A stretch of DNA of 64,000 nucleotides from an uncultured Bryobacterales bacterium. GTDB taxonomy: Bacteria > Acidobacteriota > Terriglobia > Bryobacterales > UBA6623. The position numbers and the translations under genes were made by a program. This document shows, in pieces, positions 1 through 7,962 of the stretch (the stretch's first letter is position 1; the number at the start of each line of letters is the position of its first letter). The stretch is taken from contig CATOTH010000009.1 in assembly GCA_951813065.1 (NCBI GenBank), positions 1 to 64,000 on the forward strand. The letters run 5' to 3'. The notes under the pieces were generated by a model, which saw nothing but the letters and a program-made list of their open reading frames with translations, made no database searches and was not told where the DNA came from.

Positions 1-675
1 ACGCTCTGCGGTCCACCGCCGCCGCTCGGCTGCTTCCAGCGTGCCATCGATCTCTTCCCCCGTGCTCGGGTCAATGAACACCAGTACCGTCACCCCGGCC
101 TGCCTCTGGCTGCGCAGGTCCAGCCCCAGCACCCGGCTCCGCAACGCACCGCCCCGGCCCGCGCCCTCGACCGGCTGCACCTGCTCATACTGCCCCGCGC
201 TGGCCACGTAGCCCTCCAGGGGGGTCTCCATCAAGGACCCGGCCGGATCCAGCCGCCAGTACTCGCGTACCCCGATCCGGGCGTATTCCCGCGCCTTGTG
301 CAGGGCATCCTGCTCCGCCGTCGACGGCGACGCCACCTCGAGCACGAAGTCCGGTGCCTTGCCTTCCTCCCAGACCCGGAACGAACCGCGACTCCCGCAG
401 TGCTCCACCCCGAACACCACTTGCACATCCGGCTGCAGCCAAACCTTGTTGTTGCCGCGCTGGTAGTACACCACCAGTTCCATGGCCACCAGCACGTCGG
501 CGCGCTCCCGGAAGTAGTAGTGCAGGGCTGTCGCGGCCTGCCGCACGGCGTCCCCGTGCCCAACGCTCTGCGCGATCCAATGCCCTTCCGGGTACTCGAC
601 TTCGTCGCGCTCTGGCGCCACCGCGGTGGCACTGGGCGATGAACGTGCGGGAAGTTCCGTCTCTGTGGTGCCCAT
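1..675 (-). CDS. Uma2-family (DUF820) PD-(D/E)XK nuclease-like protein, C-terminus cut by window edge
   Basis: The minus strand is open from an ATG at 675 through position 1, giving 225 codons and no stop. The reading starts MGTTETELPAR and carries the Uma2 signature: a QPDVQVVFG segment, then PDFVLEVASPST, where the aspartate, glutamate and SPST match the restriction-endonuclease-like core, then a YWRLDP strand. The visible end, VFIDPSTGEEIDGTLEAAER, is the usual tail of the family. Members are about 180-240 residues, so only a little is missing. Uma2 proteins are abundant in cyanobacteria and other large genomes; their role is not established, although the fold suggests DNA cleavage. The frame was chosen because the other long minus-strand readings here are arginine-rich and lack these motifs. 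Confidence 0.85.
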   Translation of the reverse strand, partial: MGTTETELPARSSPSATAVAPERDEVEYPEGHWIAQSVGHGDAVRQAATALHYYFRERADVLVAMELVVYYQRGNNKVWLQPDVQVVFGVEHCGSRGSFRVWEEGKAPDFVLEVASPSTAEQDALHKAREYARIGVREYWRLDPAGSLMETPLEGYVASAGQYEQVQPVEGAGRGGALRSRVLGLDLRSQRQAGVTVLVFIDPSTGEEIDGTLEAAERRRWTAER

Positions 676-995
676 CGTCGACATGCACTACGCGAATGCG
701 CGTGAACGCCCGTACTCCCGATTATACAGCCGCGGGACCAGGCCGGACCACCAAGCAGGTGCCACGATCGTGTTGCCAGCAATGCTCGGCCTCGCCCGCC
801 CGCTGGAGGCACCTCGGCACCGAGACTTGACGCAAGCGTCCACGTTGCAGCGCAGCAAGGAGTCTGGCCACGATTCGCCCCAAACGGACGAGAGAGGCAC
901 CACGGCGTCGAAACTGGACTCGCCAACCTCACGCCGAGACAAGCAGTCTAGACTGATGGTCGAATCGGACCTGGCGCTTCGATACACTGCTTGCA
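676..995. other. intergenic region with no recognised gene
   Basis: These 320 bases separate the divergent Uma2-like gene and the sulfatase. Open readings exist on both strands but have shadow-type composition and no motif. Promoters for both neighbours must lie here. A weak TACACT hexamer at about 983-988 sits just before the sulfatase start, but I see no convincing -35 partner. Confidence 0.5.
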
Positions 996-2540
996 ATGCT
1001 TGGCCGATTCCTTTCTCTGGTCGGACTGTGCTTGCTGGCGGTCGGCTGTTCGTCGACGCCTGCGCCCGACAGACCGAACATTCTCTTTGCGATCTGGGAC
1101 GATGTATCCTACCCACACGTCTCTGCCGCCGGCTCCAAGATGGTCTCAACGCCGGGATTCGATCGTGTCGCCGCCGAGGGTGCGCTGTTTACCAGCGCCT
1201 ACGCGCCAGCGCCAGGCTGCAGCCCGACGCGGGCTGCGTTTCTGACGGGTCGTCATATCTGGATGATTGAGCAGGCTGGTACACACGCTAGTTCGTTCCC
1301 TCAGGTCTACGTCTCGTACCAAGATCTGCTAGAGCGGGCGGGCTACGCTGTCGGTTACACCGGAAAGCCTTGGGGGCCTGGCCGATGGGAGAAGTCGGGA
1401 CGTACTCGCAACCCTGTTGGCCCCGGCTTTTTCGCGCGCACGTCCGATCCGCCCTACGCCGGCATGCGGAATTGGGACTACGTAGGCAATTTCGAGGCGT
1501 TCTACGAACAGAAGCCCTCAGGCCAGCCTTTCAGCTTCTGGGTTGGAGGTAGCGAGGCGCACCGTAGGTTCGAGAAGGGATCCTGGAGAAAGGCGGGCAA
1601 GAAGCTTGAGGACGCAGAGGTTCCGCCATTCCTGCCGGACACTCCCGAAGTTCGCGAGGATCTCCTTGATTATGCGGTTGAGGTTGAGTGGTTCGACTCG
1701 CACGTCGGTCGGATCCTCGAATTCTTGGAGGCCAAGGGCGAGCTCGACAACACCTTGGTGATCGTGACATCCGACAACGGCATGGCCTTCCCGCGCGCCA
1801 AGGCCAACCTCTACGATTACGGTATCCACATGCCGCTGGCAATTCGCTCCCCGGGCCGCGGGCGAGCAGGCCGGGCTATCGACGACAAGGTGCAGTTCGT
1901 GGACCTCACCGCTACGATCCTGGACTTCGCCGGTGTGAATCACCCGGGCGGCCCGTCCGAATTGGCTGGGCGGAGCATCAGGAGCATTCTCGAGTCTTCG
2001 GACGAGGGACTGGTCGACCCCTCTCGGACACGGGCGTTCTCGGGACGCGAGCGGCACTCCTCTTCGCGCTGGAGCAACCTGACCTATCCTCAGCGGTCGA
2101 TGCGCAAGGGGGATTACTTGTACATCCGAAACTTCAAGCCGCAACGCTGGCCGGCGGGTGCGCCACAGAAATACGGCCCTGGAGGTGAGTTGGAGCCGAT
2201 GCACATGGCTTATCACGACATTGACTCTTCGCCGACCCTGACGCAACTCGTGGAGCAGCGTGACGATCCCGAGATCGCGCCGTTTCTGGAATTGGCCGTC
2301 GGCAAACGGCCAGCCGAGGAACTCTTCAACGTCGTGGCAGATCCCGGATGTCTCGACAACTTGGCCGGCAAGGCCGACCACGAAGCCCTGCTATCGGAAC
2401 TCCGGGCTGAACTTGAGGGCTACCTGAAGCAAACCGGCGACCCGCGGGCCACGGGGAACGGCGGGATATGGGACGACTACATTCGCTATTCGCAGACCCG
2501 GGATTTCCCGAAACCGGACGAGGCAGGACCCGACTATTGA
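996..2540 (+). CDS. sulfatase, lipoprotein, type I formylglycine-dependent
   Basis: This 514-residue protein hydrolyses sulfate esters, probably on an extracellular or periplasmic glycan; its substrate cannot be read from sequence. The N-terminus is a lipoprotein signal ending in LAVGC (Cys18). The mature part starts with the family strand RPNILFAIWDD, whose two aspartates (35, 36) are calcium ligands. The nucleophile motif C-S-P-T-R begins at Cys75, followed by LTGRH; the cysteine is the residue converted to formylglycine. A later TSDNG motif gives further metal ligands. Length fits family S1. The gene stands alone and is convergent with the site-2 protease, whose stop is 10 bp away. No formylglycine-generating enzyme or sulfatase-maturating enzyme is in the window. 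Start: ATG 996, giving an immediate signal peptide. Confidence 0.93.
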   Translation: MLGRFLSLVGLCLLAVGCSSTPAPDRPNILFAIWDDVSYPHVSAAGSKMVSTPGFDRVAAEGALFTSAYAPAPGCSPTRAAFLTGRHIWMIEQAGTHASSFPQVYVSYQDLLERAGYAVGYTGKPWGPGRWEKSGRTRNPVGPGFFARTSDPPYAGMRNWDYVGNFEAFYEQKPSGQPFSFWVGGSEAHRRFEKGSWRKAGKKLEDAEVPPFLPDTPEVREDLLDYAVEVEWFDSHVGRILEFLEAKGELDNTLVIVTSDNGMAFPRAKANLYDYGIHMPLAIRSPGRGRAGRAIDDKVQFVDLTATILDFAGVNHPGGPSELAGRSIRSILESSDEGLVDPSRTRAFSGRERHSSSRWSNLTYPQRSMRKGDYLYIRNFKPQRWPAGAPQKYGPGGELEPMHMAYHDIDSSPTLTQLVEQRDDPEIAPFLELAVGKRPAEELFNVVADPGCLDNLAGKADHEALLSELRAELEGYLKQTGDPRATGNGGIWDDYIRYSQTRDFPKPDEAGPDY

Positions 2541-2549
2541 GTTCGGCCG

Positions 2550-3236
2550 TCAGACCCAATACAGCAGTTTCACCGCGAAGCGCAATACCGGCCAGAAGAT
2601 CTCTCCGAACAAGTACCACGCCGCGACCAATCCGAGCAACATGTACGGTTGGTCTCTCGTCAAATCGAACCACCGCCGGGCGACCCGCTCCGACATGAAT
2701 AATCCGATTGCCGTATTCCCGTCGAGTGGCGGGACTGGCAACAGGTTGAACGTCATGAGCAGAATGTTCTGCGTGAAAAGGATGCTCAGGAACTGAGCGC
2801 TCGCTGACTGCCCGTCGACCGCCTCCACAACGCTAAAGAAGGTAATCGAAGCCGGAATCTGGAACACCCCGGCTGCCAAGCCGACATTTATTAGCACGGC
2901 AGCGACCACTGCGAGCATCAGATTGGCCGCCGGCCCCGCCAAGGCCATCCAGGCAGCCCGCCGGGGAAAGCGACTCTCCCACAGAGAACTGTACGGCGCC
3001 GATGCCCACCCCAGCATCCAGTTGTTCAGGGCAAAGCTGAGGAGCGGGACAGCAATCGTCCCGACCGGCTCCCGGCGGATGTGAGGCAGAGGATTGAGAG
3101 TGACCTGCCCGCCGGCCGCTGCTGTGTCGTCACCGCCCATGAGCGCAGCAAGCGCGTGACTCGCCTCGTGGCAGGTGAGCGAAAGCAGAAAGACGACGTA
3201 CCAGAGGCCTCCCAGGGCTAGCGCCTGTGGGTCCAT
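2550..3236 (-). CDS. site-2 protease family membrane metallopeptidase (M50)
   Basis: A 228-residue polytopic membrane protein with the intramembrane zinc protease motifs: HEASH at residues 23-27 (HExxH) in the first membrane helix, and NLLPVPPLDG at 164-173, whose aspartate is the third zinc ligand. The intervening segment GGQVTLNPL followed by VGTIAVPLL and ALAGPAANL is typical of the compact group of M50 proteins without PDZ or CBS domains. Such enzymes cut membrane-embedded substrates; the substrate here is unknown. The gene is monocistronic and convergent with the upstream-drawn sulfatase. Some 240 bp lie between its start and the antitoxin gene, transcribed the other way. Confidence 0.92.
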   Translation of the reverse strand: MDPQALALGGLWYVVFLLSLTCHEASHALAALMGGDDTAAAGGQVTLNPLPHIRREPVGTIAVPLLSFALNNWMLGWASAPYSSLWESRFPRRAAWMALAGPAANLMLAVVAAVLINVGLAAGVFQIPASITFFSVVEAVDGQSASAQFLSILFTQNILLMTFNLLPVPPLDGNTAIGLFMSERVARRWFDLTRDQPYMLLGLVAAWYLFGEIFWPVLRFAVKLLYWV

Positions 3237-3477
3237 CTAGGATCGCCCAGTGTAGCCCACTCGCCTGCTTTGTCGGCTCGATGCCGCGGACCAGGCGAGA
3301 ATCCGGTCTCCGCGCTAGCTCCGGTCAAGTCCGGAGCGGATCGATATCCGCGGCAGGTCCCGTCCTTGCCGAGATGCAACGTCCTAGAGGATACTTCCAC
3401 AGAGCGCGGCTTCGCTACGCCGCCGATTCGGCATGAGGTAATCGATGTCCATAAGACTAAGTCTTGGAGGCCCCGGT

Positions 3478-3723
3478 ATGCGTGCAGCGAACATGCACGA
3501 AGCTAAGCCCCGTCTTTCGCGTCTCGTCGAATCCGCGGCCAATTGCGATCCGTTCATCATCGCGAGGGTCGGCAAGCCTGTTGGCAGGGTCATCCCCGTG
3601 GACTCGCCAGTGCCGGACGAGGCACGCAGGAGCGGGTTCTTGAAAGGACAAGTCTCGGTTCCTCCTGAAGTCGATCGCATGGGAACCAGCGAGATAGAAG
3701 GCATGTTCGAAGGTCGCTCGTGA
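3478..3723 (+). CDS. type II antitoxin, Phd/YefM family (81 aa)
   Basis: The protein starts MRAANMHEAKPRLSRLVE, the standard first strand and helix of Phd/YefM antitoxins, which bind operator DNA by the N-terminus and neutralise the toxin with the C-terminal tail. A FIIARVGKPVGRVIP segment follows, as expected. ATG 3478 is preferred over an in-frame upstream codon at 3445 because GGAGG lies 7 bases ahead of it and the family consensus begins here. The stop overlaps the GTG start of the partner PIN toxin (GTGA). That toxin is disrupted, so this is probably an orphan antitoxin. Autoregulation by this protein would be the family rule; no operator was identified. Confidence 0.88.
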   Translation: MRAANMHEAKPRLSRLVESAANCDPFIIARVGKPVGRVIPVDSPVPDEARRSGFLKGQVSVPPEVDRMGTSEIEGMFEGRS

Positions 3724-4102
3724 GATTGCTGCCCGACACGCAAGTCCTGCTCTGGGCGGCAGGCGTCCCGGCGCGAGTTCCGGATGAACTCGAGCACTCA
3801 TCTAAGATCCGAGGCCAGAGCCCGTTATCAGCGCTGCATCGGATTGGGAAGTTGCGATCAAGAACGGGCTAGGGCACGAGAACTTCCGGGCCGACCCGCG
3901 CATACCGAGGAGAGTCCTGTTCGAGAGCGGCTATTCGGAACTCGCTGTGACTGGCGCGCATGCGGCGGTAGACCTCTTGCCCCTGATTCACAGGGACTCC
4001 TTTGAACGCATCCTTGATGCACAAGCCGTGGAGGAGGGCATTACGCTCTTGACTGCCGACGCCGTCGTTGCGAGTTCTCCGGGACCGATCCGAGTTGTTT
4101 GA
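3720..4102 (+). pseudogene. vapC: PIN-domain toxin (VapC-type), inactivated by a frameshift and a nonsense codon
   Basis: GTG 3720 overlaps the antitoxin stop and opens with VRLLPDTQVLLW, the canonical PIN N-terminus with its first acidic residue. The frame holds until about 3793 and would then end early. The rest of the toxin continues one frame over: DPRPEPVISAASDWEVAIKN, then LLPLIHRDSFERILDAQA and GITLLTAD, ending at TGA 4100-4102. Together these give the full length of about 127 residues and all expected acidic positions. Two lesions separate the halves. One base is missing around 3794-3796 (a GAG-GCA-CTC type sequence reads GAG-CA-CTC). In the restored frame, the codon at 3803-3805 is TAA where an acidic residue such as GAA is expected. 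Two independent hits make a sequencing slip an unlikely sole cause. Confidence 0.85.
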
Positions 4103-4459
4103 TGCTTCCGCATCGATGCTCGGCATCGTTCTCCGCTCCCAGTCTGAGGACCATTCCCGCAATAGCTGCGGTTGTGCCAGGCGGAAATTGGAGCGAACCG
4201 CTTCCCTCGGCGCTGGAGGGTTGCCCGAGCATGGGTGCGAACACTTGCGATCGAGATGGGGACGATGTGGCGGGCTGTGGATGGGCAGGGGGCGTACCGT
4301 GCCGTGCGAATCGCGGCGGAGTCTATGGACGGCTTGGCGCAACTCTTCGATGTTCGTTCCGAGCGAACCGAGAGACTCGTCTTAGTGCTCACCAAGCACT
4401 AAGACCACAAGAATTGTGACGAAAGCAGCCATAGTGTGGCCTCTGGCAGGAGCTGTGGG
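4103..4459. other. intergenic region with no recognised gene
   Basis: About 357 bases after the vapC remnant. A plus-strand open reading runs to a TAA near 4402 and could encode a 45-residue tail beginning MWRAVDGQGAY (ATG 4265), but no family is recognised and no ribosome binding site precedes it. It may be decayed sequence linked to the toxin locus. Confidence 0.35.
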
Positions 4460-5965
4460 TCATCGCGACCGGCCGGCGCTACGGAGGCGTTCGAATTCAG
4501 CCAGGAGCTCCTCTGCTTTGTCGGGTCTGGACGAGACAAGGTTGCGTCGCTCATGTGGGTCCTCGCTGAGTAGGTACAGCTGCATCGGTCCCTCCTCGCC
4601 AGGTTTGAGAATCGTGCCTTGAGGGGCTGAGAATCCCCCGCTGCCATTGCCGAGAATGAGCTTCCAACTGCCCTTGCGGATCGCGAACAGGCCTCTGAGG
4701 CTGTGGTGCACAACGGCATTGCGTCCGAACTTCCCTTCGCCGAACATCAGCGGAACCAGGCTGAAGCTGTCCTCGCCCGACTCTTCCGGCATCTCGAAAC
4801 CGACGACCTCGCTGAAGGTAGCGAAGAGATCAGTCAGACAGACTGTCTGGTCTGTTACGGATTGAGGTTCTATGCGCCCATCCCAGCGAATCACCAGCGG
4901 CACTCGGTGTCCCGCTTCCCACGCATCGGCCTTCAGTCCGCGCCAAGGTGCGTTGGGCACGTGGGAATAGAGTTCCGTGACCGTTCCGGTACCGCCGAAC
5001 GATCCAATGCCGCTACGCGCCGGCGAACCGTTGTCCGAAGTAAAGATCACGATCGTGTTCTTGATCGCGCCCGTTCTCTCGAGTGCGGCGATGACCTTTC
5101 CCAGGATTGCGTCCATCTGGTGGACCCAGTCGCCGTACGGACCGGCTTCGCTCTGTCCGCGGCTCTCCGCGTTCGGGACGATCGGCGTGTGGGGGCCGAG
5201 CAGTGGCATGTACAGAAAGAACGGCGTGCCGGGCTCGGCGGTGCGTTCCTCAATCCACTCCACAGCCCGCGCAGTGATTGTGGGTTGCGCCGCCCAGAGG
5301 TCCCAGCCACGGATCATCGGTCCCGCCCGCTGGCCCTTCTGCGCTGGCATGCGGTCGGAAGGCTCGCCAAGCACTCGGTCGTTCTCGATGAACGCGTAGG
5401 GCGGGAAGTTCGGTACATCATCGCCGAAGTAGTAGTCGAAGCCGCGGGTCACAGGACCGTCGCGTAGGGGCCGGTCAAAGTCGACTCGCTTCCCGAAGGC
5501 CTCGTATTGCGGGCCTACGTTGACGCCGCTCAGTTCGTCGGAGAGGTAGCCACCCTGCTTCACGGGCCAGTCCCACCCGAGATGCCATTTCCCAATGGCC
5601 GCGGTCCGATAGCCCTTGCCCTGGAGGGCCTTGCCAAGCGTGAGACGGTCGCGATCGATGACCGGCCCTCCCCAGCTGTTCACGATGCCGGTGGGTAGGC
5701 GGGAGCGCCACGGGTACCGGCCTGTGAGCAACCCGTAGCGCGAAGGCGTGCAGACGGATGAGGCCGAATGGGCATCCGTGAATCGCAATCCCCGGTTCGC
5801 CAGGGCATCGATGTGCGGTGTCGGGACCATTGATTTCGGGTTATAAACGCGTGGATCACCGAAACCCATGTCATCGGCGAACACGATGACGATGTTGGGT
5901 AACTCGGCCGCACCCATAGATGCGGACCACAGCAGGAGCGGAATCGCAAATCGTGTCGTTGGCAT
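4460..5965 (-). CDS. arylsulfatase-like sulfatase, secreted, formylglycine-dependent
   Basis: A 501-residue sulfatase starting MPTTRFAIPLLLW, a classical signal peptide ending near GAA-ELP. The calcium-binding strand NIVIVFADDMG gives Asp31 and Asp32. The active-site motif V-C-T-P-S-R at Cys72 is followed by LLTGRYPWR. IGKWHLGW carries the lysine and histidine of the sulfate pocket, and TSDNGSPAR supplies the late aspartate and asparagine. This arrangement is that of arylsulfatase A / N-acetylgalactosamine-6-sulfatase-like enzymes, so the substrate is probably a sulfated polysaccharide. The reading frame extends to 6052, but the internal ATG at 5965 begins the signal peptide and is chosen. 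It is divergent from the FeS oxidoreductase gene, with 95 bp between starts. Confidence 0.94.
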   Translation of the reverse strand: MPTTRFAIPLLLWSASMGAAELPNIVIVFADDMGFGDPRVYNPKSMVPTPHIDALANRGLRFTDAHSASSVCTPSRYGLLTGRYPWRSRLPTGIVNSWGGPVIDRDRLTLGKALQGKGYRTAAIGKWHLGWDWPVKQGGYLSDELSGVNVGPQYEAFGKRVDFDRPLRDGPVTRGFDYYFGDDVPNFPPYAFIENDRVLGEPSDRMPAQKGQRAGPMIRGWDLWAAQPTITARAVEWIEERTAEPGTPFFLYMPLLGPHTPIVPNAESRGQSEAGPYGDWVHQMDAILGKVIAALERTGAIKNTIVIFTSDNGSPARSGIGSFGGTGTVTELYSHVPNAPWRGLKADAWEAGHRVPLVIRWDGRIEPQSVTDQTVCLTDLFATFSEVVGFEMPEESGEDSFSLVPLMFGEGKFGRNAVVHHSLRGLFAIRKGSWKLILGNGSGGFSAPQGTILKPGEEGPMQLYLLSEDPHERRNLVSSRPDKAEELLAEFERLRSAGRSR

Positions 5966-6060
5966 GTTCGGTTCCGAGTCTAACAATGCCTTACAGGCAA
6001 CGAAGGGTCTAGCTTCCGGCCCGCCCTGGACGGATTGGGTGCGCGGTATCATCCAAGGCT

Positions 6061-7962
6061 GTGACAGAGCGAATTGTGCTTGGAGCGGTCGCGCTGGCGA
6101 GCTTGGTGTACTTCACGAGCACGGTGTGGCGCCGGCTTGCCCCTATGGTCACGGCGCCGGACCGCAACCTCTCCTTTGACAGGCCTGCCAAGCGCCTCTG
6201 GACTGTCTTCGCAGAAGTCTTGCTGCAGACGCGGGTTATTCGGGAACGGCCAGTCGCCGGTGTCTTGCACGCGCTTGTGATGTGGGGCTTCTTCGCCTTC
6301 GCTTGGGTCAGTGCGGAGCACTTGGCACTTGGTTTTTCCGGGTTCGACACCAGCATCCATGCCCCGTCTTGGTACACCGCCTTCGCCGCCGTCTGGGCGG
6401 CGGCTGTGCTGGCGGGGATCATCGGGCTGTCATTTCGCCGTTTTGTGTTGCGCCCGCGCGCTCTCGGGCCGAGGACCTCGCTGACATCCGCGGCGGTCGC
6501 GCTGCTGATCGTGATCTTGATGGCGACCTACTTGGCGGATTGGAGATTTCTCGAACCCCCTTCGGGCGCGTGGAAAGCGAACTGGTGGGCCCATACGGCA
6601 GCGCTGCTCGGGATGCTGTGGCTCATCCCCAATTCCAAGCACTTGCACTTGGTGCTCGCTCCTGTCGCGATCTTCTTTCGCGGTCGAGTTACCAGCTCGA
6701 TGCGCCCGTTGCGGGACGAAGACGACGATGACTTCGGGATGATCAAATTCGGTGACCTTTCGCAGAAGGATGTCCTCGACGTGCATTCGTGCGTGGAGTG
6801 CGGTCGCTGCACGGACAACTGTCCAGCGAATCTCATTGGCGGTTCGCTTGATCCGAAGAGAATCGTCCTGCAATTGCAGCACGGGCTTCTAGCCGGCGGT
6901 GAGATCATTGCCGGCGACGATGCCGCGGTTGCCTGTGGCGAAGCCTGGCTGACCGAACAGGAGGTCTTCGAATGCCTGTCCTGCGGGGCCTGTGAAGAGG
7001 CGTGTCCGGTTGGGATCGAGCACGTGGGCCTGAAGATCCTTGACTTGCGCCGCGGGCTTGTGAGCGAGGGCCGTACGTCTGGCGAGAAGCTGGCGGATAT
7101 GTTCACAACCATGGAACGCTCGCCACACAATGCTTGGGGGGTTTCTCAGCAGATTCGCAGAAAGCTAATCGAGGCTGACGGCTTGCCGGTTTACGAAGCG
7201 GAGGCCGAATGGCTGCTATGGCTCGGGTGCGGCTGCAACTACGACCCGCACGGCCAGAATGTTGTTCGAGCGATGAAGCAGATCCTTGACGCTGCCGGAA
7301 TCGCTTGGGGCGTGCTGGCTTCGGAAACCTGTTGCGGCGAGCCTGCCCGGCGTGCAGGCAATGAGTACTTGTATCAGGAACTCTCGGAGCGGGTCATCAG
7401 CTCGTTGCGGTCAAAGGGCGTCAAGAAGATCGTGACCTGCGATCCCCACTGTGCCCGAATGTTCGACCTAGACTATCGCCAACAGTCCGATTTCGCGGCA
7501 CTCGGTGTTGAAATCGTGCATCACACCGAACTGCTGTCCCGGCTCGTCGGATCCCTGCCGTTGCAGGCCTCTGGCAAGAAAGTGACGCTTCACGATCCCT
7601 GCTACTTGGCCCGGGGCCGCGGCGTGACGGAGGAGCCTCGTGCTGTATTGCGTGCCCTTGGGACCGAACTTGTGGAGATGGAGCACCACGGCTCCAAGAC
7701 CTTTTGCTGTGGCGCAGGCGGTGCTCAGCTATATATCGCCGACGACAAGGTGGAACTGCCCGGAGGCCGGGTCAACTACAAGCGGTTCGAGGAGGTGTCG
7801 GCGAGCGGAGCCGACACCGTCGCGGTGGCTTGCCCGTACTGTCCGATCATGCTCCGAGACGCTGCCGGACAGGCTGGGCGGGACGAAGTCCAGATCGTCG
7901 ACATCGCAGAACTCGTAGCCGCGGGCATCGCCCGGACATCTGCCGGAGCGGCTACCGGTTGA
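6061..7962 (+). CDS. membrane-bound (Fe-S) oxidoreductase, HdrD/FadF-like with nitrate-reductase-gamma-like membrane domain
   Basis: A 633-residue fusion. About five hydrophobic helices fill residues 4-205 (NarI/DUF3483-like, with several histidines that may bind haem). A ferredoxin domain follows with two 4Fe-4S motifs: Cys244-247-250-254 (CVECGRCTDNCP) and Cys305-308-311-315 (CLSCGACEEACP). Two CCG domains close the protein, the first with LGCGCNYD and ETCCGEPARR, the second with HDPCYLARG and FCCGAGG, as in heterodisulfide reductase subunit D and glycolate oxidase GlcF. In the Gram-positive FadF/EtfAB setting such proteins pass electrons from electron-transfer flavoprotein to menaquinone; a similar quinone-reducing role is inferred. 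The acyl-CoA dehydrogenase and GlcD-like protein elsewhere in the window are possible donors. GTG start at 6061. The 3' end overlaps the convergent DUF1553 gene by 11 bp. Confidence 0.88.
   Translation: MTERIVLGAVALASLVYFTSTVWRRLAPMVTAPDRNLSFDRPAKRLWTVFAEVLLQTRVIRERPVAGVLHALVMWGFFAFAWVSAEHLALGFSGFDTSIHAPSWYTAFAAVWAAAVLAGIIGLSFRRFVLRPRALGPRTSLTSAAVALLIVILMATYLADWRFLEPPSGAWKANWWAHTAALLGMLWLIPNSKHLHLVLAPVAIFFRGRVTSSMRPLRDEDDDDFGMIKFGDLSQKDVLDVHSCVECGRCTDNCPANLIGGSLDPKRIVLQLQHGLLAGGEIIAGDDAAVACGEAWLTEQEVFECLSCGACEEACPVGIEHVGLKILDLRRGLVSEGRTSGEKLADMFTTMERSPHNAWGVSQQIRRKLIEADGLPVYEAEAEWLLWLGCGCNYDPHGQNVVRAMKQILDAAGIAWGVLASETCCGEPARRAGNEYLYQELSERVISSLRSKGVKKIVTCDPHCARMFDLDYRQQSDFAALGVEIVHHTELLSRLVGSLPLQASGKKVTLHDPCYLARGRGVTEEPRAVLRALGTELVEMEHHGSKTFCCGAGGAQLYIADDKVELPGGRVNYKRFEEVSASGADTVAVACPYCPIMLRDAAGQAGRDEVQIVDIAELVAAGIARTSAGAATG

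Noticed and set aside
231..932. Long minus-strand open frame (233 codons) over the left-edge gene
   Set aside because: It is arginine/tryptophan-rich with no motif and lies in a different frame from the Uma2 signature, so it is a shadow.
3461..3476. AGTCTTGGAGG segment considered as part of a tRNA or operator
   Set aside because: It is simply the ribosome binding site of the antitoxin gene.
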